A stretch of DNA of 64,000 nucleotides from Trichopria drosophilae (taxonomy: Eukaryota; Arthropoda; Insecta; Hymenoptera; Diapriidae): assembly GCA_030407085.1 (NCBI GenBank), contig CM059586.1, positions 102,499,501-102,563,500 of the forward strand, in the 5' to 3' direction. Below are positions 28,901-40,429 of this stretch, in pieces; position 1 is the stretch's first letter, and the number at the start of each line of letters is the position of its first letter. A model generated the notes under the pieces. It saw only the letters and a list, made by a program, of their open reading frames with translations, was not told the DNA's origin and made no database searches. A program made the position numbers and the translations under genes.

Positions 28901-31900
28901 ATATTTTTCTTTCGTATACTAACAAGGGTACTATTTTAGTAAAATATTTAGTCATTTTGTGACGAAAATATGATACGTTCTTCCAAGAACACATGATGCG
29001 AATTTTGTGAATATTTAATCGGTTTTAAATACTTAGCAGGCTTACCTACTGTACTACATTTAGCATATTTCGATAAACTATTTATTAGCCATATTAATTT
29101 AACGATTTACTACAATTACAGTGTGTTGTTTAGATTAAAAAAGTAATGAATCTTTTAGTAGTAAAACGCAGAGAACAAATTTTCGACTAAACGTTTTTTA
29201 TTGCCCAAATCCTGGCCTTTCGAATGGTATATAGAAAAATGCCGCAAATTTAAAAGTAAGAAAATTACGAGCATTTATTTAACAAAAATCAGGAATTTTG
29301 TAGGATTTTCTTTCCTTTGTCGTTATTTTTTAAAACATTTTCCATCATAATACCTTAAATATTTATAAATATTTCGTGAAAAATGTTTGGGCTAGAAGAT
29401 AGAACTATTTTTAAAAGATTAAATTTCAAAATGGAGGCTTAAAAATGCCTACTAAATTCGATTTTTTGGTCAAAATTATAGTTGTATGTATTCAAGAGAT
29501 TAACCGAATGAAATCGCTTTAAACTTAGTATCCACGGTTTTTGGAGTTGTTGAATCCAAATCTGAGTTTGTTTTCAAAAATTCAAAATGGCTACGATTTA
29601 TTGTATAGAGGTTAGAGCATCTTAACGGTACGGTTCAATCCCGGGTCGGTACGATTTTTTTTTATTAAAATTGATTTAATGCGATACACAAATATTTCTC
29701 TTTTTTAGCTTAAATTTACTGTATTTGCAGTTAAACACACAATTCGTTTGTACAAAGTTAATGTTAATGAGAAACGGTTTAAAATTACTAACAAAAATAT
29801 ATCAGATCCTGCGGATGTTTACTAAACATTGACTTAACGTGTTATTATTTTAGAGGCTGGGGAACAAAGTTCCGAAAATCAAAACCCCGAAAGGCTAAAA
29901 TTTCGATATTGCATGAGTCCAAGGTATTTTAATTTGCTTTCTTTTTTTTCAAATTTTCAAAGACAAAGTGAAGAAAATCACGCTGGAGCCATGCTATATC
30001 GAAATTTTTGCCTTTCGGTGTGTTGATTTTCGGAACTTTGTTCCCCGGCCATTTTAGAAACTATATTTTTTGTTTTAAAAAATTCATTAAATTATTAAAT
30101 TGTATGAATCGAAAATCTATGTAATTTTTAATTTAATAACCATATACGTTCCTTAATGTTTCTAAATTCGTAATTAAGTTTGTATAACACACCTACGTTG
30201 TTTATATTTAATTATATTAACAGCACCTAATACAACAAATAAATTTTAACGTTTTCCAGTAGTCGTCATAGGAATATGTAAGATACCGAATTCAGACATC
30301 CAGTAAACGAGACAAATTGATCGAATGCCAAATTGAAAAAATGCCAAATATTTGACACATGGTTAATATATTCGTTACATATAAGGATTATATGCGGTTG
30401 GCATTTTTACAAAATCAGGAACTTTTTCTTGTGGCCTTGACCGAAATTCATAACATTTTTAAATTAAATCCAAAACATCAATATACCAGCAATTATATAA
30501 AAATGAAATACACAATTAATGTATAAAAAATAAAAAAAATTAAAGTAAATTCCGCCATATTCGTACCCACGTTTTATTTTACCAAAATCTGATGTCAGGT
30601 TCCGAAGCGATTTCAAAAACTCCAACAAATTTGAAAATATTTTTCTGGTTCCAATTTTTTCGGAGGAATTTTTTTAAATTCAACTTTTCTCCTCCTAAAT
30701 TAAACTTTTGTAATTTTAAATTTGTGAACAGCGACATAAATTACCTCCCAGCACCATGTTTCACCAAATGGAGGCGATTATCGCCTTTTTGTCCGCCATA
30801 TTGGATTCGCCATTTTGAATTTCAATATTCTGATTTCAGCATGTAATAATACGTTATTGTTTCATCTAGATTCTTTTGCTAAGCATGCTATATGCGAATA
30901 TTTGGGAAAGTTACTGACGATAAGGCTACCATTTTGGCTGTGTAATCTCAAATTTAAAACATACACCAGCAAAAATCTTAAGTACAACGCGTCCACGATT
31001 ATAATAAATTTTAAGCCATTTTAAACCCAATATTCTGGAGAAAAGTTCCATTAAAAAAAATTCCTCCGAAAAAAGTAATTATAAATTAATTGTTTATAAG
31101 TAATTTGAAAATAGTTATAAGAGGATTTTTGTAAGTATTCGCCAAAAATAATACAAGTTGTCGACATATTTACGCATCAGAAATAATTCAATCGACTTTT
31201 CATAAATAGAATTTTTATTTTTCTACAGACAGGAACTCTCAGTTTACTGGGCAAAGCAGCTGCATTTGTGGCAATATTTATTGGTTATGCCCAAGTTGAA
31301 AACAAGGAAGACCTAGAATTCAGATTTGGGATCATCGTCACGGTGATGTTGTTGGTTTTGATTGGTTCACCTTTAATTAATCTCGTACGTATATTTTACA
31401 ATTATATTTAGTTCACTCTTTAAGAGAGATTAAGCTACAGCATTTCGATTGTTGCTTTCATAAACAAGGATGGAGTTTTATATTTGTGATAAATTCCGTA
31501 TCATATACGCAGTAGTTTTTCGTTGTACACACAATTACGGTTCCAAGTTGGTGGACCAAAATTGAGAAATGGGTACAAAAAATGAAGGATACAGAAAAAA
31601 AAACAAAGGAAACGGGAACAAAAATAAAAGAACAGTTAAGCTACAACCTTACTACTTTCACGCCGCACTATGGGGTAAAATAGAAAAACAAAAAATAGGC
31701 CAGAGTCACGAACTAATGCGGTTTTCACGATCTTACATCTTGATGTTTGTAGAATAGAGGGAAAATCAGTAGAAAGTACAAAATTAAAAGTTTGTTTGTA
31801 TATTTTGCGTTCGACTCGAAAGCAAATAATATGAAAATTTACATTTATTTCAAAATAAGAATGGAGTAAAGTATTCGGGAAACATGAGGTAAATTCTTGC

Positions 31901-34900
31901 AGAATAATAAACAAATAAATGTAAGGCAGTAATTTGAGAATAAAATGTCTCAAATCTCTCAGAACTCTTCATTGCATCTGTGATAAGTACAAGACGAAAT
32001 CGTAGTTCATTAAGTGGTACCTGTTTACTAATACGTACACGGTCAATATTTGGTACCAATTTAGTTGTTGGTTCATGTTGTAATGAAGCTCAGAGATTGC
32101 TTATGATATTTCTGACTGTGTTTTGTACCTGTAATTGTGTGCAACCAGAAATCCATTAATGGTAGTCCATTAATTGGTACATGGTCCATAATAGGTACAC
32201 GGCCAGTAATAGGTGCAAATGTAGATTTTGGTGCATACTGTAATTGCGCATAGGTTGCCTATTTTTTATTATAACCGTGACAATGTCTTGCGTCTGTCTG
32301 TGAGTGCAAGAAAGAATCCAGAAACGGTAGTCCATTGATTGGTACTCAGTCAGTAATAGGTGCAGGGCCAATAATAGGTACCAATTTATAGTTGGGTACA
32401 AACTGTAATTAGGCGTAGAGGTTGCTTATTTTATTTCTGGTCATGTAATGCACCTGCCAATGAGGGCAAGTAAGAATTTACAAATGGTCCATTAATTGGC
32501 ACACGGTTAGTAATAGGTACAGTAGACTCCCGCATTAGTGGCGTCCCGCATTAGTGGCGTCCCGCGTTAGTGACGCGATGGAACCCCGTGTTAGTGGCAC
32601 TTCTCGGAATCTTTCCATCCCCGCCATGTCGCCAGCCGCCTGAGGGGCGTGGCCTAATAAGGTACGGGCCCCAGGCGCGTGATTTGAATTACGTCACGTG
32701 ACTGCAGGACTGCAGTCTAGCGGGGGAAGCGATATTTCTCCTACTTCCGCCACTAACACGGGGATTGAGGGGAGGGCTCGGAACCGAGCACGCCACTAAC
32801 GCGGGAGTCTACTGTACTTCTTTCTCGAATTTCTGCTTTATTATTTACTTGTTTATTATTCTGCAAGCATTTAGCACAAAATATACAAAGAAACTTTTCA
32901 TATTTGCTTGGCTTTTCGTAATTTCAAACTGATTACGTATTCCTCGGCCCCAAAAATATCCGATAAACATTTTCAGACAAAAATGCATGTTATTTTTAAA
33001 ATTCTTGTTCTGCAATTTTGAATTTGCCATTTTAGAAACTGATGGCACATTCATATTCAGCGCCCCAAGTAAATATATGTTCAGGAAAATCGGCGCTGTT
33101 ACAAAATTGGTCTGCCATATTGGATCCGTCATTTTTAATTTCAAGAAACTGACACCACATTTGGAATCAGCGACCCCGAAAACATTAAAAACGATACTAA
33201 ACTTTAACCATATAGTTGAATAAAATATGGGCATTTGGCAGCGTTACAGTCCCGGATTCTTTGTTCGTGATACGTTCACACGATTCAGTTTTTTAGAAAT
33301 ATGTAATCAATAAAGTATTGGATTCAAGTGTGATTTTAAACATACCAAGAAGTCGTAGCTTCGTGAACCAATTCATTTGTATAATCGGAAGTAAACACAA
33401 CAATTATCTTTTGTTTCTCAATTATGTAAGATTTACTTTCCATTGTTCAAAGTTATTTCCAAAATTAAAAAAAAAAAACATTTTTATTAGTTTTTGCCAT
33501 CATTGAAATTTCTTTAAAATTTTAATCAATTATCTTCATATTATAAGGGTGAAATCATCAGAACCAAGAGTACAGCAATCCTTCCATTCCCTCTGATCTT
33601 CATGGGAACTATAGTTTCATTCCAGTGGCTTCTTTACGGATACATCATAAACAATGCATTTATAATCGTAAGTATATAACCGATATTACATGTAACTCCT
33701 TCACATCCATAACACCGAATTTTTTTAATAGAAACCCCGAAAAAATACACTTCTACTAATAAATAAAAGAGTAAAGTAAATTCAAATATCGAAGAAAAAT
33801 ATATGTTTGATTAATATGGGGCGTGAGATAGGACCCTCCATAAACCACGTGACCATTTGGGAGGATTGAAGGGGGGGGGGGGTCAGCCATGGACTATCTA
33901 TATAAGAAGTATGTCTAAAAATAAAACAACCAAACTGCCAAAAATAGATTTCTGCATTGAAATTTTTGTTTAACATAATACAAATTTTGAGGCAAACCCA
34001 CACAAATTCTGTCGGGGGGGGGGGGGGGCGCAAGTACCTCCTTACGGTTAGGTATGGCCTTCATGATAAATGTAGAAAACCACAAAATAAAGCGATTTTT
34101 CTAGCTTTGACCTTCAAGATGACCTTGTCATATTTTTCACTATGATATTGGTAATCAGCGCATCAAAATACGTCGAAAAACGTGCGTTCAAAACAATTGA
34201 GTTATGGGTTTTCGGAAGTACAGTAGTCCTTCCCTTATTCTAATTTGTCCAGTCAGGCAAGATGGCGGCCTTCTTCCCTTATTCTAATTTTCCCCTCTCC
34301 CCCATTACTTAGATTTGTAGTCTCACTTTTGTCTCTTTTTCTTTTGTTGCGCATGCGCCGTTATTTGTATTTAGAAAATCCACACGTCAATACACGTCAG
34401 TGGGGAGAACGCGTGAGGGGAAATATTAGAATAGGAGAAGAGAAAAAATTAGAATAAGGGAAGACATTAGAATCAGGGAAATCAGAATAAGGGAAGGAGT
34501 ACTGTATATCTAAAAATATTATGAAGTAAATATTTGAAATAACCATATATAACTTTTAAGTAAACAATAAGTTTGAATTAAAGGTCAAAAGGTTAAAAAA
34601 GTGTACAATAATCATCTTATTTGTTAAATCGTTTCTCTTAGGGCTGTCTTTAAATAAAAACATAGTAAGACAATTATTGGATAAAAATAAATAAAATCAC
34701 AATATACAAATGATTAAAATAATTAAAAATACGTGTTAAATTACGAAAACTAAAAGTCAACTGAAAACTTAAAAACTCTGATAATTGCTAATATTTTCCT
34801 AAAATAACTGATTTTATTAACGATAGTACACAGAGAATACATTCCCAACAAACCGAAATTTCTTTTTGATAGAATAATAATTATTGTAAATCCATTTCAA

Positions 34901-35994
34901 TTCAATTATTGAAACGAAAATATTTTTATTTAAATTGATTGGTTCTATTATTTATTATTTGTTAGCTAACAATTGAAATTTATTGACGAAAGTCAATTTG
35001 ATTAAATTGTAACTGATTTACAAGTACAGTCGAATCCTCGTTAACGAATATGGTCGGGACAACTCGAGGCATTTAAATTTCTGGTAACGAATATTTGAGG
35101 AGGAAATATCGACTCCCCACTTCAACCCTTTCTCTCTTTCATAGAAACCTGTATTCAACCGTCGCGCATGCTCAATATCCTCAAACGTCTTAAGGGGTTT
35201 GAAGTGGGGATACTGACGGAAGGCAAATTATTCGTTAACGGAATCGTTTGCATATTCGAAAATGGAAATATTCGTTGAAGGAAGTTCGATTGGAGGTTCG
35301 ACGGGAGTTCCTAACGTTACATGGGAATAGCCGTAAAACTATTGACTTTCAAGAAACAATTGTTTTTTCTTTTAATTTTCATATAGATTGAAGTATATTT
35401 TAACGTTATTTGTAGCTCAAGTCGTCAGTATTTAACTATTTCATGTTAGTAAAGTACACAAAAGTACAACATTTTACTATTTTTTTGTTATTCTTCATAT
35501 CAGAGTCCTCTGAACACGATCCCGGTCTCAAAATTATCTAGCATGTCAGCATTTTGAAAAAAGTAGGGAAGGACCCAAAAAACGTTTTTTTTTTAGTTTT
35601 CAAGATTTATTTCTCTTTAATCTGGCGTGGTAGTAACTTTCATGAGGTCTTAAATAAAAGCTTGAACAGTATATTTAAAAAAAATGTTTTCAGAAAGACA
35701 TATTTATACGGAGAAAAAGTGCCTTCGAAATTTGTTTTTTATTTAACATTTTTTTTTATTGTAATTATAAGAAAAATAATAATTACTGTCATTTATTAAC
35801 TTTTAGACAAATTTTCACACGTTTCTTTAAGTTTCTCGTAAATTATCTAATGAAATTTGAGATTGATCAAAAAATTTCTTTTTCAGTTCCAAAACGTGAT
35901 TGGCTTCCTACTCTCTTTAGCACAATTGTCTCTATTTGTCATATATCCGTCCACTCCATCCGTGAAGGAAACTTCGAGCAAGAAAGATAAGTAA
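25999..35994 (+). CDS. SWEET1: SWEET-family sugar transporter
   Basis: Six exons: 25999-26075, 26156-26233, 26290-26413, 31229-31384, 33548-33667 and 35887-35994, giving 220 residues, the usual length for animal SWEETs. The product is a seven-helix membrane protein with two MtN3/saliva triple-helix repeats (about residues 9-92 and 125-210) and passively moves sugars across the plasma or Golgi membrane. Landmarks: KGFDPMPFVGGMG after helix 1; GLVTNVIYTLVFYVYSPDK closing repeat 1; ILPFPLIFMGTIVSFQWLLY, then GFLLSLAQLSLFVIYP in repeat 2; and a short polar tail ending SSKKDK. The start at 25999 gives MPLEEYKDLV; the upstream in-frame ATG at 25972 would add MKKKKIILR from an A-rich leader and is less likely. 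Exon 5 uses an AAG acceptor. Introns 3-5 (4.8, 2.2 and 2.2 kb) are full of repeats. AATAAA is at 36040. Drosophila slv is the presumed relative. Confidence 0.95.
28083..28455. repeat. Palindromic element in SWEET intron 3
   Basis: Arms of ~115 bp. The left has CATCGCTGAACACGAATCTG and TTTTGAGAAAAACGGGTCC. The right has the complements GATTCGCGTTCAGCAATGAA and GAACCCGTTTTTTCTCAAAA. About 85% of positions pair by eye, with a ~140-bp centre. A related half-copy with GAACACGATCCCGGTCTCAA lies at about 35500-35590 in intron 5 of the same gene. Confidence 0.6.
29600..29655 (+). repeat. tRNA-like fragment (SINE remnant)
   Basis: TTAGAGCATCTTAACGGTAC is followed by GGTTCAATCCCGGGTC, a good RNA polymerase III B box, and then a T run. 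The anticodon arm and the left acceptor half are missing, so it is not a functional tRNA. It is probably a tRNA-derived SINE piece. Confidence 0.45.
29855..30050. mobile_element. 196-bp MITE with perfect 8-bp target duplication
   Basis: ATTTTAGA occurs at 29847-29854 and 30051-30058. The element's ends are GGCTGGGGAACAAAGTTCCG and, inverted, GGCCGGGGAACAAAGTTCCG, with ~55-bp terminal inverted repeats continuing CGAAAGGC and ATTTCGATAT. An 8-bp duplication fits hAT or Merlin; the GG start favours Merlin slightly. It lies in SWEET intron 3. Confidence 0.8.
31970..32519. repeat. Diverged ~170-bp tandem repeat in SWEET intron 4
   Basis: Three or more units, each with TCCATTAATTGGTACA, AGTAATAGGT(A/G)CA, TACTGTAATT(G/A), GTTGC(C/T)TATTTT and a CTGT/CCAATGAGxGCAAG block (unit starts near 32152, 32328 and 32484). 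Not coding. Confidence 0.6.
32520..32814. mobile_element. Tigger-like MITE, GCATTAGTGGC word family
   Basis: 295 bp between TA sites (32518-32519, 32815-32816). It begins CAGTAGACTCCCGCATTAGT and ends ACGCGGGAGTCTACTG. The word TCCCGCATTAGTGGCG is repeated about four times in the left end and twice in the right. GC-rich interior, no ORF. In SWEET intron 4. Confidence 0.8.
34221..34504. mobile_element. Tigger-like MITE, CTTATTCTAA word family
   Basis: 284 bp between TA sites (34219-34220, 34505-34506). Starts CAGTAGTCCTTCCCTTATTC; the right end is AATAAGGGAAGGAGTACTG. TTCCCTTATTCTAATTT appears twice in the left end on either side of GGCAAGATGGCGGCC. In SWEET intron 5. Confidence 0.8.
35027..35304. 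mobile_element. Degraded Tigger-like MITE, GTTAACGAATA family
   Basis: Starts CAGTCGAATCCTCGTTAACG; the right end is TTCGATTGGAGGTTCGAC. GTTAACGAATA or GGTAACGAATATT recurs inside both ends. It shares the word of the left end of 11402-11607. In SWEET intron 5. Confidence 0.55.
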
Positions 35995-36045
35995 AACGAT
36001 AAGAAACTTCATTGTCAGCGGTTTTTCTTATACCGAGTGAATAAA

Positions 36046-38929
36046 AATTACAGTGCACATGTTGAAACTGAATGTGAATTGCAAATGTGACAATGACAAT
36101 TTTTTGAAGAATTGAATGTACGGAATGTTAATACTACGTTCCAGTTTTAACGACTGGATAAATGTTAGGATTATTTAGGGATCTATAATCAGCTTGTAAT
36201 TTTAATCTATAGTGTCGAACGACATATTTAGAAGAAAATATTAAGGCTCATAGATAATATAATTTTTAAATTAGAAATTTTATACAATTTCATGATTTTA
36301 TAACCACTTTTAAATCTTGGTTTCATTTTATCATTTTACTTATTCAGTATACGAACTGTGGTAAGACAGTACTTATCTACATTCACACTAATTCATGAAG
36401 ATACTTAAGAAACAAATAGACTTTGATTGTAGTATGGTATAAAGAAGTTATAAATTAAATTAATAGAGAAATGTTCAGCTATGGTTTTGATCAATTTTTT
36501 TTTGAAAATGTTAAATAAATTGAATTCAAAATTTGAGATTTTTATCTTAAAATTCTCTATATGGGTTCTTCTCCAAAAACAGGGCATTTTCAAGAATGAA
36601 AATTTTTTTTTTTAAGTTACTGTAAATTCGTTTTTTTTTAATGGATTCTTGCTTATTAGCACCAAGTTAAGTTATTGTTAAAGTAGTCACGCTGCAAAAT
36701 TATTTTAAAGGAAAGGGGAAGACTTTTACTATGACGCATTTTCATACGGCTATATAAACCAACAATTGCTTATTAAAAACTTGAAAAAAATAACTCTAAA
36801 GAGTCAAAAACATAATGTACATATCTGATTTAGTGCATTTTTGTGAATAAATGAAAATTATTTATTAAGTAATAATTAAAAAATTAAGAAAAACACATGA
36901 ATTTTTGAAGAAGTTTTAGACAAAATAAATTTATTAAAGTTAATGTGTCGTTGGTTAGTAACTATAATGATAATATTATATTCATAATTTTAATAAATAA
37001 TATTATTTCATAATAAACTTGATTCATAACGTTGTAACAAATATAAAGTTTAATTTTGTGGTTTTTTAAATTATATTTAAATAAATGTCTAAGAGGAAGA
37101 GAAATATAAATGTTATTTATGATTTGAAAAATATTTTCTGCTACGGGTTACACTTTGTTCTTGTTTCGTACCTGATATGCCAAATGTTTGGTAACGACAA
37201 TGAAGGTGACGACAATGAAAATTTGCAAAAAAATCCAATTTTACATATTTTAAACAATAATAAATTAAAAAACAAATTGCCAGTAACGTTTATTCCTTTA
37301 ATCTTTAAGTTTTCATCGTTTTTTAATTGCTGTTTGTATCAAAATACCAAAATTAGGACGGGTGACGACAATTAATTTAATAAAAATACGTGCTATTTGT
37401 ATACAGTTTTTACTTGTTCATGAAGTAAATATGTTCTCTTTTCAATTTTCTATGGAGGTTTAGTAAAATGTAGTGTTTCTTCTTTGATTTTCTCATAAGT
37501 TTTAGTAAAAAAGTTAATTATTTCCAGTTCATTTATACCAGTTTACGCATTGTCGTTACCTCATAGACCTTTCTTAAGACATTAATATTTCAATAATTAT
37601 AAGTATATATATTGATTTAATTAAATATTATACAGAGAGAAATTGTACAGTTTGAGCTGTACTATAGAAATATTATTTGAATAAATTAAAATAATTCGGT
37701 TTCTTAATAGCGCTAATATTTTAAAGTTTTGAACTTAGAGGTTTGGACATATCAAAAATGCTACTTTTAGTCTTTAAATGTCATTTTACACCAGTTTTTT
37801 GTAACAAAAGTATTATTTTTTCAAATTAACATGGTCCATATTTATTTAACATTTCTATCGAAATTTAATAATTTATTGTCAAAGTTTTTGTAAGATATAA
37901 CGTAAAGACACGAAAATGCCCTGTTTCCGGAGAATCACCCATATATTAAACCGAAACTTACTAATGTAAGATTTTTAAGTTAGTTACACGTAAGAAATTT
38001 TTGTAATAAATAACTATTTTTGAACAGCATTATAAAGTATTAAATTAAATACTTGATTAAATGTTCAATTTCATTGATAGTTGCACCAAACAATTAATTA
38101 CACAAAGATAGTTAATACTATTTTACGTAAGCGATACACGTCAGAATACCCAAGCCTTAACTAAATACGTATAATATTTTTAGTGATTGTATTGTTACGG
38201 ATGCTGTAACAGTATATTGAAAATTAAATAAGAAGTATTATAAAGTACAAAATAAAATAATTTCCAGTATATTGTTGAACAACTATTTGATTTCCTAGTT
38301 ATGACAATCTCCGCAATAATATTAGATAATATGTTATTTGTAAATTGTCGAGGATTTTAACAAATATTTCACGAATGGTATTTCGAAATAAATGTTATTA
38401 CCATTTCATTCGAAAAAAAAAAACGATGAAAAGTTGAACGTTAATTACGAAATGGTAAATGCCCTAACCTCGGCATGCTGATTGAAATGGCCTATTATAA
38501 TGGCATCAACTGCGGCCAATATCGAACAAGATTGTTTATTACCTCCAACCGTACATATTTCCACAATTTCTTATCACGCTACTTAATTCCATCACTTTCT
38601 GAAAGCGTGGATTATTTCTGGAATGCCAATTTCTTTCAGAGAATTTTTGAAAACTGAAAAATTGTGTGTGCGGAAGATTCTACGTAGATAAGGTAAGTCT
38701 AAATAATATTTAGAAATATTTAAAATACGTATTTAAGGAGATTCTAAAGTGGTCCGTCGACACTGTAGCAGTTTCCTCAAAACAACATAAATTAAAAATG
38801 TCTGATTGAATTTGTAAAAATTTGGACTCCTTAAAGACAAGAAAAATAATGGCGTTTGAAGAAAGCTTTGAAACAACAGCGTCAATATTTCAGCTCACCA
38901 TAAATAATCTACTAAAAGAAATGAATGTA
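36046..38929. other. AT-rich SWEET 3' flank and spacer
   Basis: No supported gene. A 96-codon ORF at 37085-37375 is low-complexity Lys/Asn/Asp/Phe sequence typical of AT-rich spacer. A slightly less AT-rich patch at 38455-38695 ends in AAGGTAAGTC, a possible splice donor, but nothing else supports an exon there. Confidence 0.35.
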
Positions 38930-39204
38930 CAGTAGTCCCCACTCTAAGTTATACCATCCAAAGTTATATGTCTATCCTAAGTTATAGATTGGCCTTCTCC
39001 AAAGTTATACCAGTTTCTTCCTCTCCTTTCCCCACCACATTGTTTTGCTGAGCCACACTCGCTTCGCGACACTCGCACACAGAAGCACCCATTGCATGGA
39101 TATAAACAAAGATACGGGAGTGGGGATAGTGAGGGGCTATAACTTTGGAAAATCGTCCGCCATTTTGAAAGAACCGACAGTATAACTTAGGATGGGGACT
39201 ACTG
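38930..39204. mobile_element. Tigger-like MITE, AAGTTATA word family
   Basis: 275 bp between TA sites (38928-38929, 39205-39206). Starts CAGTAGTCCCCACTCTAAGT, ends AACTTAGGATGGGGACTACTG in complement form. The word (T)AAGTTATA is used four times at the left end and at least twice at the right. It contains CGCCATTTTGAAAG, the inverted ATGGCGG core. Confidence 0.8.
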
Positions 39205-40429
39205 TATAATAAAAAATATACAGTGAAATGGATTGAAGTGGATAACAATTAATTTAAACGACCGTAATGAATTTACTGCGAATCAAGTTTAATTCGTATT
39301 TTTATTCATTTCATTACGCTTTAAAACTTTCAATTCGTTTTCGTTTACTCTTTCAAAATGCGTATTGAAACGGATCGAAGTGGATAAAAATTAATCAATA
39401 TATTGATACAAGAGTACTCTTCCGTCCAATGCCTTACATTGGCAAAACGAACGTTTTTCAAGTTTATTAGAATAAATTCGAATTTACGCATCGGAATTCG
39501 AATTTCACAACATTCCGAACAATTTTAAAAATATCGTCCGCCATATTGGATCCGCCATTTAGAATTTTTGAAATCTGACCGAGAAATATTTAGATACTCA
39601 ACGCCATACAAATAGAAAATTGAAAAACATAATGATACACAGATTATTAATATTTGTGGGGAAAAAATTCTTTCGCCATTTTTGAGCCGCCATCTTTAAA
39701 TTTTTAAAAGTACGTTTCGCCATTTTCAAGCTTAGATATTGCGGACGCGAAATTTTCAGGTGAAACAGTGCTCTGGTGACCTGCTATATGAAAAAAAAAT
39801 TCATTGCTGAAAGAAAATTGTAAAAAATTTCGATTTTTCTTTTAAAAAATGGCTGTAACTTTTTGAATATTCATTTGTTGGGGATTTCGATTGCAGACTC
39901 TGAAAGAGCGCGGTAAAATATATAAAAAATTGTTCCTGAAGGATTTTTTACATTCTTAATCGCCGAGAAAATTAAAGTTGAAAATGAACGAAAAAGAAGA
40001 TAAAGGGTTAACGTGGTTAATAGGTTGTCATGCAAGTCTCCTGGACAATTGTAGTGATTTACAGAAATTCCGTTCTAATTAGTGAAAGAACGGATTTTTA
40101 TTGAACTTAACATCAATTTTCTTAATTTTATAATTTTCCATAATAATTTTAACTGTTTTGAATTTTATAAAATAAATATTATTAAGTTACTATTTCTCTT
40201 TATGAGTCACTCATTCGCAAAAGTGAACATTTCGCCATTTTTATATAAAATTTCCATTAAAAAATTTAATTACTTGTATATTTCACGCGTATCGATGGCT
40301 GCTGCATTACTTCGTATTTACGTAATTAGCAAGCCAATGAATATATCTAAACTTTAAATTTTAATTTTTATAACCTTTTATTTTGTGGAAAAAAAATACG
40401 TCGATTTTACACTTTTTCGAAGGATGACC
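39205..40429. other. Repeat-rich spacer
   Basis: No gene. It holds ATATTGGATCCGCCATTT and CGCCATTTTCAAG copies of the dispersed GGCGGATCC family (about 39540 and 39675) and a lone AAAGGG-TTAA piggyBac-like end at 40012-40021. Confidence 0.4.

Noticed and set aside
31569..31953. Small ORFs on both strands in SWEET intron 4
   Set aside because: No domain or splice context; Lys/Asn-rich intron sequence.
37085..37375. 96-codon ORF in the AT-rich SWEET 3' flank
   Set aside because: Low-complexity Lys/Asn/Phe peptide with no homology signal; chance ORF.
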